Assembly: GCA_963837775.1 (NCBI GenBank)
Contig: CAWIOX010000035.1
Coordinates: forward strand, 1 to 64,000
Source of the DNA: CAWIOX01 sp963837775
Lineage (GTDB): Bacteria; Pseudomonadota; Gammaproteobacteria; Burkholderiales; Burkholderiaceae_D
Length of the DNA: 64,000 bases
Reading direction: 5' to 3'
Both the position numbers and the translations under genes were made by a program. Positions 55,558 to 63,948 of the stretch are shown here, piece after piece. The notes below the pieces were generated by a model. The model saw only the letters and a program-made list of their open reading frames with translations, searched no databases and had not been told where the DNA came from. The stretch's first letter is position 1, and each line of letters opens with the position of its first letter.

Positions 55558-57167
55558 ATGTTGCGATTGAACGAAGTGAAGCTCCCCCTGGACCATGCGG
55601 CAGGCGATATCGAGGCTGCCATTCTGGCGCGGCTGGGCATTCCAAAGACGATGCTGGTCAGCTACACGGTGTTCAAGCGCAGCTACGATGCCCGCAAGAA
55701 AAGTGCGATCGTGCTGATCTATTCGCTCGACGTGCTCACCACTGACGACGCTGCGATCCTGCAGCGCATGCAGAAAGACAGCCATGTCGGCGTCACGCCC
55801 GACACCGATTACCATTTCGTCACCCATGCCAGCGCCGCACGCCGGCAAAACCCGCCCGGTGGTGATCGGCACCGGCCCCTGCGGCCTGTTCGCCGGGCTG
55901 ATCCTGGCGCAGATGGGCTTTAATCCGATCATCCTGGAACGCGGCAAAGTGGTGCGCGAACGCACCAAGGACACCTGGGGCCTGTGGCGCAAGGGAGAAC
56001 TGAACCCGGAATCGAACGTGCAGTTCGGCGAAGGCGGCGCCGGCACGTTCTCGGACGGCAAGCTGTACAGCCAGATCAAGGACCCCAAGCATCTGGGGCG
56101 CAAGGTGCTGACCGAGTTCGTCAAAGCCGGCGCGCCGGAAGAGATCATGTACGTCAGCAAGCCGCACATCGGCACCTTCCGCCTGGTCAAGATGGTGGAG
56201 CAGATGCGCGCCACCATCGAGGCGCTGGGCGGCAGCTTCCGCTTCCAGAGCCGGGTCGAGGACATCGAGATCGAAAACGGCCAGGTGCAGGGCGTGGTGC
56301 TGGCCGGCGGCGAACGCATCGAAACCCATCATGTGGTGCTGGCGATCGGCCACAGCGCGCGCGACACCTTCGAGATGCTGCATCGGCGCGGCGTGTATGT
56401 GGAAGCGAAGCCGTTTTCGATCGGCTTCCGGGTCGAGCATCCGCAATCGCTGATCGACCAGTGCCGCTTCGGCCCGAATGCCGGCAACCCTATCCTGGGC
56501 GCGGCCGATTACAAGCTGGTGCACCACAGCGCCAACGGCCGTGCGGTATACAGCTTCTGCATGTGTCCGGGCGGCACCGTGGTGGCGGCCACGTCGGAAC
56601 CGGGCCGGGTGGTCACCAACGGCATGAGCCAGTACTCGCGCAACGAGCGCAATGCCAACAGCGCGATCGTGGTCGGCATCACGCCGGCCGATTATCCGGG
56701 CGATCCGCTGGCCGGCATCGCGTTCCAGCGCCACTGGGAATCGCGTGCGTTCGAGCTGGGCGGCGGCACCTATCAGGCCCCCGGCCAGCTGGTCGGCGAC
56801 TTTGTTGCGGGCCAGCGCTTCCACTGAATTCGGCAGCGTGATCCCGTCCTACAAGCCGGGCGTGCACCTGGGCGACCTCGCCACTGCGATCCCCGACTAC
56901 GCGACCGAAGCGATGCGCGAAGCGTTCCCCGCTTTCGACAAGCAGATCAAGGGCTTTGCGATGCACGACGCGCTGCTGACCGGGGTCGAAACCCGCACCT
57001 CGTCGCCGATCCGCATCAAGCGCAACGATGACGATTTGCAGAGCCTGAATACCAGGGGATTGTTTCCGGCCGGCGAAGGCGCCGGTTATGCCGGCGGCAT
57101 CCTGTCGGCCGCGGTGGACGGCATCAAGGTGGCGGAAGCGGTCGCGCTGAGCATCAACGCGGCCTGA
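55558..57167 (+). CDS. COG2509-type FAD-dependent dehydrogenase (two frameshifts)
   Basis: Starts MLRLNEVKLPLDHAAGDIEA at 55558. After a DUF-like N-terminal domain ending TDYHFVTHAS, an extra base near 55840 shifts into RPVVIGTGPCGLFAGLILAQ, the FAD-binding Rossmann motif, followed by VQFGEGGAGTFSDGKLYSQI and LAIGHSARDTFEML. A second extra base near 56815 (VAGQRFH, should read VAGRASTEFGSVIPSYKPGV) leads into TRTSSPIRIKRNDDDLQSLN and AGEGAGYAGGILSAAVDGIK. Corrected length is 535 residues. These COG2509 proteins are widespread but lack a defined reaction. It ends before a strong terminator. Confidence 0.85.
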
Positions 57168-57191
57168 CAGCAGCGAGCTATCGATCAGACT

Positions 57192-57230
57192 AGGCCTGCC
57201 GCATCGCGACGATGCGGCAGGCCTTTCCTT
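57192..57230. terminator. Strong intrinsic terminator, COG2509/panE
   Basis: A perfect 15-nt stem AGGCCTGCCGCATCG-CGA-CGATGCGGCAGGCCT (57192-57224) followed by TTCCTTTT. It terminates the COG2509 gene, 25 nt past its stop, and may also end panE transcripts from the other strand (AAAA run at 57231-57235 side weak). Confidence 0.85.
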
Positions 57231-57234
57231 TTAT

Positions 57235-58215
57235 TTACTGCGGGTACAGCCCTTTGCTGCGCCCGAACAGGCGCACCAGGCCCAGCAAGCCGTCGATGGT
57301 CGGCGTCGCGACCCCGACCAGTTTGCCGATTTCATGCACCGCCGTGACCAGCGCGTCGATTTCCAGCGCCTTGCCGGCTTCGGCATCCTGCAGCATCGAC
57401 GTCTTGAACGCGCCGAGCTTGCGCGTCACCGCATTGCGGTCTTCGGCGCTCTGGGTGATGGTGCAGCCGATTCGAGCGCCGATGGCGGCCGCCTCGACCA
57501 TCGCCGACTGGCAGAACTGCTTGACCAGCGGATCGTCGAGCAGGCGGTCGCAGGTCGCGCCGGTGATCGCGGAAACCGGGTTCATCGTCATGTTGCCCCA
57601 CAGCTTGTACCAGATGTCGGTGCGGATATCGGCGCTCGCGCTGGCATCGAATCCGGCATCGGACAATAATTTGACGATCGCGCGCAGCCGATCCGAATCT
57701 GCACCATCGGGCTCGCCGAGAATCAGGCCGTTGCCGAAACCCAGCTGCACCAGCCCCGGTTCCGGACAGGTACTGGACAGATGGACCACGCAACCGAGCA
57801 CCTGCCTGACCGGCAGCGCGGCGGCAATGGCGCCGACCGGATCAATCGCTTGCAGTCTGGCCCCTTGATAGGGCACGCCATCGCCCTCGAAAAACCACCA
57901 GGGCACGCCGTTCATCGCGCTGATGACGATGGTCTGCGGCCCCAGCAGCGGTGCGATATGGGCCGCCACCGCTGCCAGACCGGTCGATTTGACCGCAATC
58001 ACGACCACGTCCTGCACGCCGAGTTCTGCCGGCTGCTGCGCGGCCCGTAGCGGCACGCTGTAGACCTGATCCCGCTCGATCCAGCGCAAGCCATGTTCAC
58101 GCAACGCGGACAAGGTAGCGCCGCGTGCCACCGCACTGAGCTCGCAACCGGCATTCGCCAGACGCGCACCGATCAGGCCGCCGATGGCGCCGACGCCGTA
58201 AATAGCTACTTTCAT
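57235..58215 (-). CDS. panE: 2-dehydropantoate 2-reductase (ketopantoate reductase)
   Basis: A 326-residue NADPH-dependent reductase from ATG 58215 (MKVAIYGVGAIGGLIGARLA), which contains the Rossmann GxGxxG at residues 7-12. It reduces ketopantoate to pantoate in coenzyme A synthesis. ApbA/PanE features are VIAVKSTGLAAVAAHIAPLL, the substrate Lys/Asn region KLWGNMTMNPVSAITGATCD and the C-terminal helix domain (KTSMLQDAEAGKALEIDALV). Many genomes carry several PanE homologues, so the true substrate could be another 2-keto acid. It stands alone. Confidence 0.9.
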   Translation of the reverse strand: MKVAIYGVGAIGGLIGARLANAGCELSAVARGATLSALREHGLRWIERDQVYSVPLRAAQQPAELGVQDVVVIAVKSTGLAAVAAHIAPLLGPQTIVISAMNGVPWWFFEGDGVPYQGARLQAIDPVGAIAAALPVRQVLGCVVHLSSTCPEPGLVQLGFGNGLILGEPDGADSDRLRAIVKLLSDAGFDASASADIRTDIWYKLWGNMTMNPVSAITGATCDRLLDDPLVKQFCQSAMVEAAAIGARIGCTITQSAEDRNAVTRKLGAFKTSMLQDAEAGKALEIDALVTAVHEIGKLVGVATPTIDGLLGLVRLFGRSKGLYPQ

Positions 58216-58378
58216 AGTTCTCCCCAAGAATCCAGAATTGGCAACGAACTGGCAACTCTATCAGTTACCCCAAGACGTGGCTGAAGATCAAGCCGATGCA
58301 CGGCCGCACCGGCGCCAATTTCTGGTCTTGCGGAGAACAAGGTACACCACAGGAAGCTGCAGGCGGCTTTCCGGCCTT

Positions 58379-58458
58379 AAAAAATACTCCCGGCAGTAAT
58401 ATTAAACAGCCAATGAATACGTGCGGCAAGCACGGTATTTTTCATCATACTCCCCATA
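58379..58458 (+). repeat. Dispersed intergenic repeat, copy 6
   Basis: AAAAATACTCCC, AATATTAAACAG, core CCAATGAATACGTGCGGC (58410-58427), GGTATTTTTCATC and ATACTCCCC. ATACTCCC at 58384 and ATACTCCCC at 58447 are 63 nt apart, as in copies 1 and 2. It lies between the panE start and the ntrC stop, close to the ntrC 3' end. Confidence 0.75.
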
Positions 58459-58470
58459 AAATTGATAATA

Positions 58471-59988
58471 TCAATCGTCTTTCGCGCCGTCGATGCCGAG
58501 TTCCTGAATCTTGCGCGTGATGGTATTGCGGCCGATCCCCAGCCGCACTGCCGCATCATTCTTGCGTCCATGGGTATGCTTGAGCGCGGTCTTGATCAGC
58601 ACCGATTCGAACTGGCGCCCCAGCAACTCCATCACTTCCGGCTGCCCCGACGCCAGCAACTGCGCCGCCTCCAGCTCCAGCAAGCCGATCCAGCCCGGCC
58701 GCTCACCGTTAGCCGGCGGCAGCGTCGCCAGCGCCAACTCTGCGTTGGGACGCACATCGCTGCCGGATACATTTTGCTGCGACGCTGGCACCATCAGCGC
58801 CATCGGCACGACTGAAGACTCGAGCGCGGCGCCGTGCTCGCCCACCAGTTCCTGCGGCAGATCCTTGACTTCGACCGTTTGCCCGGGCGCCATCACGGTG
58901 ATCCAGTTGCACAGGTTTTCCAGTTGCCGCACATTGCCCTGCAAATCCAGCCCGCTCAGGAAACGCATCGCATGCTCCGACATGCGCTTGGTTTCCACCC
59001 CCAGCTGCCTGGCGCTCTGCACCAAAAAGTGGCGCGTCAAAATGGGGATATCTTCGCGCCGCTCCCTCAAACTGGGCAGGCGCAGCCGGATCACGTTCAG
59101 GCGGTGATACAAATCCTCGCGGAACAGCCCTTCCTTGACGCGCTGTTCGAGGTTCTGATGGGTCGCCGCAATCACCCGTACATTGGCCTTCATCGGCTGA
59201 TGACCGCCGACCCGGTAGAAATGGCCATCCGACAGCACCCGCAGCAAGCGCGTCTGCAAATCGAACGGCATGTCGCCGATTTCATCCAGAAACAGCGTGC
59301 CGCCTTCGGCCTGCTCGAAACGGCCGCGGCGTGAGGTTTGCGCGCCGGTGAAAGCGCCGCGCTCGTGGCCGAACAGCTCGGATTCCAGCAAATCCTTCGG
59401 GATCGCTGCGGTGTTGAGCGCGATGAAAGGCTGCGCTGCGCGCGGGCTATGCTTGTGCAGCGCGCGTGCGACCAGCTCCTTGCCGGTGCCGGATTCGCCG
59501 GTGATGAGCACCGTCACATTCGATTGCGACAGGCGCCCGATGGCGCGAAACACGTCCTGCATCGCCGGCGCCTGGCCGAGGATTTCGGGCGTCTCGGTCG
59601 CCGCCTGCTCGACGCTGGCCTCGCGCAGGCTTTCCTCCAGTGCGCGGCGGATCAGCTCGACTGCCTTGTCCAGATCGAATGGCTTGGCCAGATATTCGAA
59701 GGCACCGCCCTGGAACGCGGCCACTGCGGAATCGAGGTCGGAAAACGCCGTCATGATGATCACCGGCAGGCCCGGATGCCCGGTTTTGACCGCCTGCAGC
59801 AGTTCCAGCCCGGAGGTGCCCGGCATCCGGATATCGGACACCAATACCTGGGGCGACTCATGTTGCAATGCGGCCATCGCATCGCGCGCATTGGAAAAAC
59901 TTTTCGTCACGAGATTTTCACGCGCCAGCGCTTTTTCCAGCACCCAGCGTATCGATTCGTCGTCGTCAACAATCCAGATTGGTTTCAT
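58471..59988 (-). CDS. ntrC: Nitrogen regulation protein NtrC (NR(I))
   Basis: A 505-residue sigma-54 response regulator from ATG 59988 (MKPIWIVDDDESIRWVLEKA). The receiver domain has the phospho-accepting Asp in VLVSDIRMPGTSGLELL (Asp near 54) and Lys in YLAKPFDLDKAVE. The AAA+ domain has Walker A GESGTGKELVARALH, the loop ESELFGHERGAFTGAQTSRR and Walker B GTLFLDEIGDMP. A Fis-type HTH ends it (GRKNDAAVRLGIGRNTITRK). It activates nitrogen-limitation genes, very likely including glnA 2.1 kb away. ntrB lies 73 nt upstream on the same strand. Confidence 0.96.
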   Translation of the reverse strand: MKPIWIVDDDESIRWVLEKALARENLVTKSFSNARDAMAALQHESPQVLVSDIRMPGTSGLELLQAVKTGHPGLPVIIMTAFSDLDSAVAAFQGGAFEYLAKPFDLDKAVELIRRALEESLREASVEQAATETPEILGQAPAMQDVFRAIGRLSQSNVTVLITGESGTGKELVARALHKHSPRAAQPFIALNTAAIPKDLLESELFGHERGAFTGAQTSRRGRFEQAEGGTLFLDEIGDMPFDLQTRLLRVLSDGHFYRVGGHQPMKANVRVIAATHQNLEQRVKEGLFREDLYHRLNVIRLRLPSLRERREDIPILTRHFLVQSARQLGVETKRMSEHAMRFLSGLDLQGNVRQLENLCNWITVMAPGQTVEVKDLPQELVGEHGAALESSVVPMALMVPASQQNVSGSDVRPNAELALATLPPANGERPGWIGLLELEAAQLLASGQPEVMELLGRQFESVLIKTALKHTHGRKNDAAVRLGIGRNTITRKIQELGIDGAKDD

Positions 59989-60061
59989 AGTGTCGTTCAG
60001 CATCCTGCGTATGTGGCAAGGGCTTTGGTGGAAAGCCCTTGAACCATCGATCGCCGCTCAC

Positions 60062-61135
60062 TCAAGGCAGCGGTATCAATATCCTGAAATCCGTATATCC
60101 CGGCCGACTCTCGCATTCAATCACGCCCATGTGCTGCTGCACGAAGGTTTGCGCCAGAGTCAGTCCCAATCCGCTGCCGCCTTCACGTCCCGACACCAGC
60201 GGGTAAAAAATGCGGTCGCGAATCTCGGGCGGGATACCCGGTCCGTTATCGATGATATGCAAGTCTAATGCCAGCCGATGACGCACCTTCGCCAGCGTGA
60301 CCTGGCGCGTGATGCGGGTCTTGATGATCAGCTCGGCGTCACCGCTCTGGATCCGTTCTGCCAGCGCCTTGGCGGCGTTATGCGCGATGTTCAGCACCGC
60401 CTGAATCAATTGCTCCTGATCGCCGCGGAACTCCGGAATCGACAAGTCGTAGTCGCGCTTGATATTCAGTCCGCTGGGAAACTCGGCGACGATCAGGCTG
60501 CGCACCCGTTCGCAGACCTCGTGGATATTGACATCGCTGACGATATGCGGCCGCCGGTGCGGCGCCAGCAAGCGATCCACCAGCGTCTGCAGGCGGTCGG
60601 CCTCCTTGATGATGACCTGGGTATATTCGCGCAACTCCTTGAGCTGGCGCTCAGGCAGCTCCAGCTCCAGCAGTTGTGCCGCGCCGCGGATGCCGCCCAG
60701 CGGATTCTTGATTTCATGCGCCAGATTGCGGATCAGCTCCTTGTTGGCCTGGCTCTGGTCAAACATGCGCTCTTCGCGATCGAGCTTGAGTTGCTGCACG
60801 TTTTCACGCAATTCGATCAATACCGGCGTCTCGGGGTTATCGAGCGCGGTGACGATGCTGTGCACATGCAAAGGTTCGCGCCCCGCGCGCTGCAGGGCCA
60901 GGTCCTGGCGCTTGTCGGCAAACTGATGCGCGACAGCCTGTTCGAACACGGTCATCAGCTCATCCCCGTTGATGAACAAGCTGGTCAGTTTTTGCTGCGA
61001 CAGCGCCTTCCCGGAACTGTCGAGCAAGTTCTCCGCTGCCGGGTTCACGTAAGTGATGCGCCCCTGCCCATCGAGAATGATGACGGCCGAGGAAAGCAGG
61101 TCCAGTCCTGCCAGTGAAGTCAGTGGTGTTTTCAC
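60062..61135 (-). CDS. ntrB: Nitrogen sensor kinase NtrB (NR(II))
   Basis: A 357-residue cytoplasmic histidine kinase. N-terminal PAS domain (LLSSAVIILDGQGRITYVNP), the phospho-accepting His in RNLAHEIKNPLGGIRGAAQL, and the ATP-binding N, G1 and G2 boxes (AVLNIAHNAAKAL; IIDNGPGIPPEIRDRIF; GREGGSGLGLTLAQTFV). It phosphorylates NtrC under nitrogen limitation and becomes an NtrC phosphatase when PII is bound. A hairpin terminator at 61154-61170 separates it from the DUF4124 gene, so ntrBC probably has its own promoter or depends on read-through. Confidence 0.96.
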   Translation of the reverse strand: MKTPLTSLAGLDLLSSAVIILDGQGRITYVNPAAENLLDSSGKALSQQKLTSLFINGDELMTVFEQAVAHQFADKRQDLALQRAGREPLHVHSIVTALDNPETPVLIELRENVQQLKLDREERMFDQSQANKELIRNLAHEIKNPLGGIRGAAQLLELELPERQLKELREYTQVIIKEADRLQTLVDRLLAPHRRPHIVSDVNIHEVCERVRSLIVAEFPSGLNIKRDYDLSIPEFRGDQEQLIQAVLNIAHNAAKALAERIQSGDAELIIKTRITRQVTLAKVRHRLALDLHIIDNGPGIPPEIRDRIFYPLVSGREGGSGLGLTLAQTFVQQHMGVIECESRPGYTDFRILIPLP

Positions 61136-61153
61136 GGAAATCCAAATAATAAA

Positions 61154-61170
61154 GGCCGCAATGTGCGGCC
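61154..61170 (-). terminator. Terminator between DUF4124 gene and ntrB
   Basis: GGCCGCA-ATG-TGCGGCC with AAATAATAAA on the left, which is the U-rich tract on the minus strand. The stem is short (7 bp, GC-rich), so termination is probably partial; it would limit read-through from the DUF4124 gene into ntrB. Confidence 0.7.
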
Positions 61171-61191
61171 TGGTTCATGCAGCATCATCGC

Positions 61192-61686
61192 TCATTTAAC
61201 ATTAGCAATTTCGCGCTTTAATGCTTCGATATTTTTTTCGACCCGATTCAGGTCATCCCTCATGCCGCTGACACGCTCCTGGTATTTGGCATAATTGCGC
61301 TCATCGCCACGACGCTCCGGCTCACCGTTGTTGTATTCCTTTCTCAGGTTCGCCATTTTTTGCTCTTCCGACTTCAGTTCATCCAGCAAAATCTGCTTGC
61401 GCTCGCCGTCACGCGCCTTTTGCGTACTGCTGTCAACTTTCGGGAACTCCGGTGGCGAGGCAGTGGTTTTTGCCGCAGCGGCGGATGTAGAGGATTTTTT
61501 AGCCTGCGCAGGCGCTGGTATGGTCATGATGCCGGGCAAATCGACGCGCTTGCAGCCCTTGGTCGCACCGTTATTCTTGTACTCCTTCTTTCCACTGTCA
61601 TCGACACACAGGTAAACATCGGATTGTGCCTGCGCGTAAGCAGCCACAACGATTAATACAATCAATCCTGCAAATTGTCTTTTCAT
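61192..61686 (-). CDS. DUF4124-domain periplasmic protein
   Basis: A 164-residue protein with a signal peptide (FAGLIVLIVVAAYAQA, cleavage before QSDVYLC). The DUF4124 domain follows (VYLCVDDSGKKEYKNNGATK GCKRVDLPG), with the two Cys that probably form a disulphide. The C-terminal half is a charged coiled coil (about residues 85-164; LLDELKSEEQKMANLRKEYN; SGMRDDLNRVEKNIEALKRE). DUF4124 proteins are common next to glnA and ntrB in beta-proteobacteria; their role is unknown. It begins 410 nt from the glnA stop, and the gap holds a MITE-like element. Confidence 0.82.
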   Translation of the reverse strand: MKRQFAGLIVLIVVAAYAQAQSDVYLCVDDSGKKEYKNNGATKGCKRVDLPGIMTIPAPAQAKKSSTSAAAAKTTASPPEFPKVDSSTQKARDGERKQILLDELKSEEQKMANLRKEYNNGEPERRGDERNYAKYQERVSGMRDDLNRVEKNIEALKREIANVK

Positions 61687-61777
61687 GAACTTTTTCTGGA
61701 AACCTATTTAGGAGCGCCCCCTAGTTTATGACAAGAATCAGGGCCTGACAAACACCCGTGCCGACATTTTGCAATTG

Positions 61778-62015
61778 AACCTAGAATCCTCAGTTGGACA
61801 GCGCCGAGTGTGCATTTTTCCGGTTTCCTGGCAAGGCGAGACGACGACGCAGACTGCATTCTGCTAGGAGGAGCAACGAAGCCAGGGAGCCGGAAAAGTG
61901 TGCAATCGACGCTGTAGCGTTCTCACCCAAATGGTGAACCGTTTAAACATGAAAACCCTTAGCAAAATCAGGCATTTATTGATGCTGTCGAGCGGTCAAC
62001 TGAGGATTCTAGGTT
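61778..62015. mobile_element. MITE-like element with 19-bp perfect terminal inverted repeats
   Basis: AACCTAGAATCCTCAGTTG at 61778-61796 is the exact reverse complement of the sequence at 61997-62015. The 238-nt unit has no open reading frame of interest. Inside lies hairpin element B. The bases just outside (ATT on each side, then differing) do not show an obvious target duplication beyond a possible ATT. Together these suggest a non-autonomous mobile element between glnA and DUF4124. Confidence 0.65.
61797..61920. repeat. Hairpin element B (conserved core, self-complementary arms)
   Basis: Left arm TTTTCCGGTTTCCTGGC (61816-61832) pairs with GCCAGGGAGCCGGAAAA (61881-61897), 15 of 17 positions. 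Further out, ACAGCG-CGA and TGTGCA elements pair roughly. The 48-nt core (AAGGCGAGACGACGACGCAG onward, ending CTAGGAGGAGCAACGAA) resembles the core of element A at 22581-22665, but the arm sequences differ. It lies inside the MITE-like element. Confidence 0.65.
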
Positions 62016-62026
62016 GAATACAAATT

Positions 62027-62064
62027 AAAAAAGGCGGGCCAAGCCTAAGCTCTGCCCGCCTTTT
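62027..62064 (-). terminator. Intrinsic terminator of glnA
   Basis: GGCGGGC (62033-62039) pairs with GCCCGCC (62054-62060) across a 14-nt loop, with an A6 run on the left as the minus-strand U-tract and T4 on the right. It lies about 30 nt after the glnA stop. Confidence 0.85.
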
Positions 62065-62095
62065 CAGAGAAAACAATACGCTTTGCTCTACGCTA

Positions 62096-63511
62096 TCAGC
62101 AAGAGTAGTACATATCGAATTCAACCGGATGCGTAACCATGCGCATGCGTTGCACTTCCTGCATCTTCAGTTCCAGGTAAGCATCGATCATGCTGTCGCT
62201 GAATACGCCGCCGCGGGTCAGGAACTCGCGGTCTTTGTCCAGCGCTTCCAGCGCTTGCTCGAGGGATGAGCAGACGGTTGGAATCAGTGCATCTTCTTCC
62301 GGCGGCAGATGGTACAAGTCTTTGGAAGCTGCTTCACCTGGGTGGATCTTGTTCTGTACGCCGTCCAGACCTGCCATCAGCAAAGCTGCGAAGCACAGGT
62401 ATGGGTTCGCCAGAGGATCCGGGAAGCGCGCTTCAACGCGACGGCCTTTTGGATTTGCCACGTGCGGGATACGGATCGATGCAGAGCGGTTTTTAGCAGA
62501 ATATGCCAGTTTGACCGGTGCTTCGTAGCCTGGAACCAGACGCTTGTAGGAGTTGGTGCCTGGGTTGGTGATCGCATTCAGCGCACGGGCGTGCTTGATG
62601 ATACCGCCGATGTAGTACAGCGCGAAATCGGACAAACCGGCATAGCCGTCGCCAGCAAACAGATTTTTGCCATCTTTCCAGACGGATTGGTGCACGTGCA
62701 TGCCGGAACCGTTGTCGCCAACGATAGGCTTCGGCATGAAGGTTGCTGTCTTGCCGTAGGTGTGGGCGACGTTCCAGATCACGTATTTCATGTTCTGGGT
62801 CCAGTCAGCGCGCTCTACCAGCGTGGAGAACTTGGTGCCGATTTCATTCTGGCCAGCGCCGGCGACTTCGTGGTGATGCACTTCAACCGGAATGCCGAGG
62901 GCTTCCAGGATCAGACACATTTCAGAACGCATGTCCTGGAAGCTGTCGACTGGTGGCACTGGGAAATAACCGCCTTTGACGGTCGGACGATGGCCGCTGT
63001 TGCCGCCTTCGAGTTTCGCGCCTTTTGACCACGATGCTTCATCGGAGTCAATTTTAACGGAGCAACCGGACATGTCTTCAGTCCAGCGCACGCTGTCGAA
63101 AATGAAGAATTCTGGTTCAGGACCGAAGTAGGCGGTGTCGCCCATGCCGGAAGATTTCAGATAGGCTTCAGCGCGCTTGGCGATGGAACGTGGATCACGG
63201 TCATAGCCCTTGCCATCGGATGGCTCAATCACGTCGCACTGCATGAACAGTGTGGTTTCTTCCATGAACGGATCGATATTGGCGGTGCTTGGATCCGGCA
63301 TCAGCAACATGTCGGATGCTTCGATACCTTTCCAGCCGGCAATCGAGGAACCGTCAAACGCATGACCGGACTCGAACTTGTCCATGTCAAAATGCGAAAC
63401 AGGCACAGTCACGTGCTGTTCTTTACCCTTGGTATCGGCAAAGCGAAAATCAACGAATTTGACTTCGTTGTCTTTCGCCATCTTCAAAACTTCTGCGGCT
63501 GTCATTGCCAT
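62096..63511 (-). CDS. glnA: Glutamine synthetase type I (GlnA)
   Basis: A 471-residue GSI-beta enzyme (MAMTAAEVLKMAKDNEVKFV) making glutamine from glutamate and ammonia with ATP. The metal and substrate signatures are FDGSSIAGWKGIEASDMLLM, the active-site loop VEVHHHEVAGAGQNEIGTKF and KPIVGDNGSGMHVHQSVWKD. The adenylylation Tyr is in SKDLYHLPPEEDAL, so activity is controlled by GlnE. A sigma-54 promoter with NtrC-type boxes lies upstream. Operon neighbours downstream are DUF4124 and ntrBC, a standard beta-proteobacterial order. The frame is intact. Confidence 0.97.
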   Translation of the reverse strand: MAMTAAEVLKMAKDNEVKFVDFRFADTKGKEQHVTVPVSHFDMDKFESGHAFDGSSIAGWKGIEASDMLLMPDPSTANIDPFMEETTLFMQCDVIEPSDGKGYDRDPRSIAKRAEAYLKSSGMGDTAYFGPEPEFFIFDSVRWTEDMSGCSVKIDSDEASWSKGAKLEGGNSGHRPTVKGGYFPVPPVDSFQDMRSEMCLILEALGIPVEVHHHEVAGAGQNEIGTKFSTLVERADWTQNMKYVIWNVAHTYGKTATFMPKPIVGDNGSGMHVHQSVWKDGKNLFAGDGYAGLSDFALYYIGGIIKHARALNAITNPGTNSYKRLVPGYEAPVKLAYSAKNRSASIRIPHVANPKGRRVEARFPDPLANPYLCFAALLMAGLDGVQNKIHPGEAASKDLYHLPPEEDALIPTVCSSLEQALEALDKDREFLTRGGVFSDSMIDAYLELKMQEVQRMRMVTHPVEFDMYYSC

Positions 63512-63640
63512 GCGAAACTCCTTAGAGAGCTAAAAATGGTTCGAATTAGATGTTGAGCCAACTGTGTTCGTACCTGTGTGCATACTTGCCATAAACTGAA
63601 GTGCAAAGCGAAGCGCGACCAGAACTCAGCTAACGATGAT

Positions 63641-63656
63641 AGCAGATTCCGTGCCA
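63641..63656 (-). promoter_or_regulatory. Sigma-54 promoter of glnA
   Basis: On the minus strand TGGCAC-GGAAT-CTGCT matches the -24 element TGGCAC exactly and has the GC of the -12 element at the correct 10-nt distance from GG. The start site would lie near 63629, giving a leader of about 118 nt to the glnA ATG at 63511. Confidence 0.78.
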
Positions 63657-63787
63657 CCAAATACCACTCAGGAAAGACCGAATGTATCGCGATCTTCATC
63701 AGAGAGAAAAGCATTGAAAAATGATTGCCCGCAAATGGAACATCCATAAAAACAGACTCACCAAACTTGTGCGTAAATTTCATAAAT

Positions 63788-63801
63788 CACCATTTTGGTG
63801 C
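63788..63801. promoter_or_regulatory. NtrC-binding box upstream of glnA
   Basis: CACCATTTTGGTGC is the reverse complement of GCACCAAAATGGTG, close to the NtrC consensus TGCACCA-N3-TGGTGCA. It lies about 160 nt upstream of the predicted start, a usual distance for an enhancer site. A second half-site TGCACTA at 63851-63857 is about 60 nt further. Confidence 0.65.
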
Positions 63802-63948
63802 TCTATTGATGATTATTGATTTTTTTGCTTCAAAACGGTGCGAATCACTTTGCACTATTTTCTGACATCCAATTTTCATCAGGCGCTATAATTTTTTTGA
63901 CGCGAGCGATCAATTTGAAATCGCCGACCCTTTCAACAGGAGCTGAAC

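Larger units (their letters stand above)
63512..63948. other. glnA upstream / divergent regulatory region
   Basis: 437 nt between glnA and a divergent gene whose start is at 63949. Besides the sigma-54 promoter and NtrC boxes entered separately, an AT-rich stretch around 63811-63900 precedes the divergent gene. The Shine-Dalgarno AGGAGCTGAAC is 10-4 nt before that ATG. Confidence 0.5.
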
